DNA of 32,202 nucleotides from Leptotrichia wadei (GTDB lineage Bacteria; Fusobacteriota; Fusobacteriia; Fusobacteriales; Leptotrichiaceae): NCBI RefSeq assembly GCF_007990545.2, contig NZ_AP019830.1, positions 1 to 32,202 of the forward strand, read 5' to 3'. Shown piece by piece: positions 31,246 to 32,202 of this stretch (position 1 is its first letter; each line of letters starts with the position of its first letter). The notes under the pieces were generated by a model. It saw only the letters and a program-made list of their open reading frames with translations, ran no database searches and was not told where the DNA came from. The position numbers and the translations under genes were made by a program.

Positions 31246-32037
31246 CTATTCTAATTCTTTGATTAGTTCATTTGCAATATTTCTGTAATCTGTCGACGAA
31301 GGCGAGGACTTTTTATAAGTTATAATATCAAGATTTTCTAACATTGCATTATTTATATTTGAATCTTTTCTAATATAATTTTTGGATAAAATATTTGGAC
31401 TAAGTCCCAAGTCATTTGAATTAAAAAAATCTGTGTATTCTTTCAATGCATCTGCAAAAACTCTTGTTCTTTCTTCTACTTGAACAAAAAATACTTTTTT
31501 TAATTCTAGTTTAGGATTATTTCTTTTTCCAATAAAATATATTTTTATCAGATCATTAATACCATTGGTATCTATCAGGCTACATTTTGAAGGTGCTACA
31601 ATATAGTCTGTTGCATTTAAAATACCCCTTACCGTGTTATTTATTGAACCTTCAGTATCAATAATGATATAGTCATAGTCCTGTTTCAGTTGTTCTGTTA
31701 TATTTGAAAAAATATTAAAGATAGCTTGATTGTCAGAATAACTCGCAAAAAGCATTTCAAGTTGAAGTAATTTTTCATCAGAAATTATAACATCTACTTT
31801 ATTTTTGCTTGTAATATATTTTGCCCTATCAAATTTCATTGTTTCGTAACATTCTTTTATTAAGTCAAAAATTGTATTATCATTTTTTAAATTAAGATAA
31901 GTTGAAACAGCATTTCTTGGGTCAGTATCTATTAATAATATCTTTTTTCCTTTCAAGCTCATTGCATAAGCAAGATTAACAGCTGTAACGGTTTTTCCAG
32001 CCCCGCCTTTAGGATTTACTATGCTTATAACTTTCAT
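31246..32037 (-). CDS. parA: ParA-type partition ATPase
   Basis: A 263-residue deviant Walker ATPase: IVNPKGGAGKT with the signature lysine K10 and K15, LIDTDPRNAVS as the A' motif, and DYIIIDTEG as Walker B, with Glu where Pro is usual. There is no N-terminal DNA-binding domain, so it is of the small ParA/Soj class that uses nucleoid DNA to position plasmids. AAGGAGG precedes the ATG. It is cotranscribed with the partner downstream and flanked by identical palindromes. Confidence 0.9.
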   Translation of the reverse strand: MKVISIVNPKGGAGKTVTAVNLAYAMSLKGKKILLIDTDPRNAVSTYLNLKNDNTIFDLIKECYETMKFDRAKYITSKNKVDVIISDEKLLQLEMLFASYSDNQAIFNIFSNITEQLKQDYDYIIIDTEGSINNTVRGILNATDYIVAPSKCSLIDTNGINDLIKIYFIGKRNNPKLELKKVFFVQVEERTRVFADALKEYTDFFNSNDLGLSPNILSKNYIRKDSNINNAMLENLDIITYKKSSPSSTDYRNIANELIKELE

Positions 32038-32072
32038 AAAATACCTCCTTTAAAAATCTATTTATATTTTAT

Positions 32073-32092
32073 ATTTCGACCGCGGTCGAAAT
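32073..32092. promoter_or_regulatory. Candidate parS centromere/operator, copy 2
   Basis: ATTTCGACCGCGGTCGAAAT, identical to the copy between parA and its partner. It lies between the parA promoter and its ribosome site, so binding here could also repress the operon. Confidence 0.75.
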
Positions 32093-32145
32093 GTTAAAAT
32101 TAACAAATATGAAATAAGATATTGTGTCTACAATAACTTTATAAT

Positions 32146-32174
32146 ATTGTACTTTGAGTTTTTTAAAAGGTCAA
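32146..32174 (-). promoter_or_regulatory. Promoter of the parA operon
   Basis: On the minus strand TTGACC (32174-32169), 17 bp, TACAAT (32151-32146). Confidence 0.72.
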
Positions 32175-32202
32175 TAATAATTTTTTACTTTTGGTAAAAT
32201 TT

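Noticed and set aside
1-32202. tRNA or rRNA genes
   Set aside because: No cloverleaf-like segment or rRNA signature was recognised by eye on either strand.

Overview
The window looks like a plasmid, or a large piece of one, from a Fusobacteriota species, most likely Leptotrichia or a close relative. This is inferred from the very A+T-rich DNA, strong AGGAGG ribosome sites, TTGACA/TATAAT promoters, a giant two-partner-secreted filamentous adhesin, and plasmid genes throughout: three replication proteins, two iteron arrays, a ParA/partner partition locus with GC-rich palindromes, a serine resolvase and several toxin-antitoxin modules. No rRNA, tRNA or chromosomal housekeeping gene is visible.

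Layout. (1) 1-5120 is a defence island: an Abi_2/AbiF-type HEPN protein with its own downstream small RNA (119-1380), a hairpin-rich repeat (about 1490-1840), then on the minus strand a RelBE-type pair, a small XRE regulator and an AAA ATPase/TOPRIM pair resembling PARIS (AriA-AriB). (2) 5150-6510 has a resolvase with two palindromic candidate res sites, a very acidic small protein, and a compact type I toxin-antitoxin locus built like the par/Fst locus: convergent RNAs, shared bidirectional terminator, 14-nt direct repeat over the toxin start region. (3) 6588-10601 is bounded by two ~650-bp inverted repeats, each carrying a nearly identical promoter-to-terminator small-RNA unit; between them lie a second RelBE pair, an IS256-like terminal remnant and a primase-polymerase-like replication protein. 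(4) 10691-11981 holds a frameshifted Rep_3 initiator with four 22-bp iterons. (5) 12018-16173 is a graveyard of polymorphic-toxin cassettes: an orphan CdiA C-terminus plus immunity candidate, an older truncated toxin, another immunity candidate, and a DinJ antitoxin whose YoeB-like toxin is cut off after about ten codons. (6) 16593-17786 is a second, intact iteron-Rep_3 replicon. (7) 18063-30355 is the main two-partner secretion/contact-inhibition operon: tpsB, a 3200-residue CdiA-like exoprotein with two HExxH motifs, and an immunity candidate. (8) 30597-32174 is the partition operon with two perfect copies of ATTTCGACCGCGGTCGAAAT.

How it fits together. The replication and partition genes maintain the element, and several addiction modules punish its loss. 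The Abi/sRNA and PARIS-like genes probably defend against phage. The CDI operon would act against neighbouring cells; the orphan cassette shares a ~670-bp block with the main cdiA, so one recombination event could swap the toxin tip. The most unusual items are the type I toxin-antitoxin locus, the Abi_2 gene with an adjacent sRNA, the duplicated small-RNA unit in the inverted repeats, the conserved TTTTTGGTATAAA hairpin element, and the orphan toxin cassettes. All functional calls come from reading sequence only; no database search was run.
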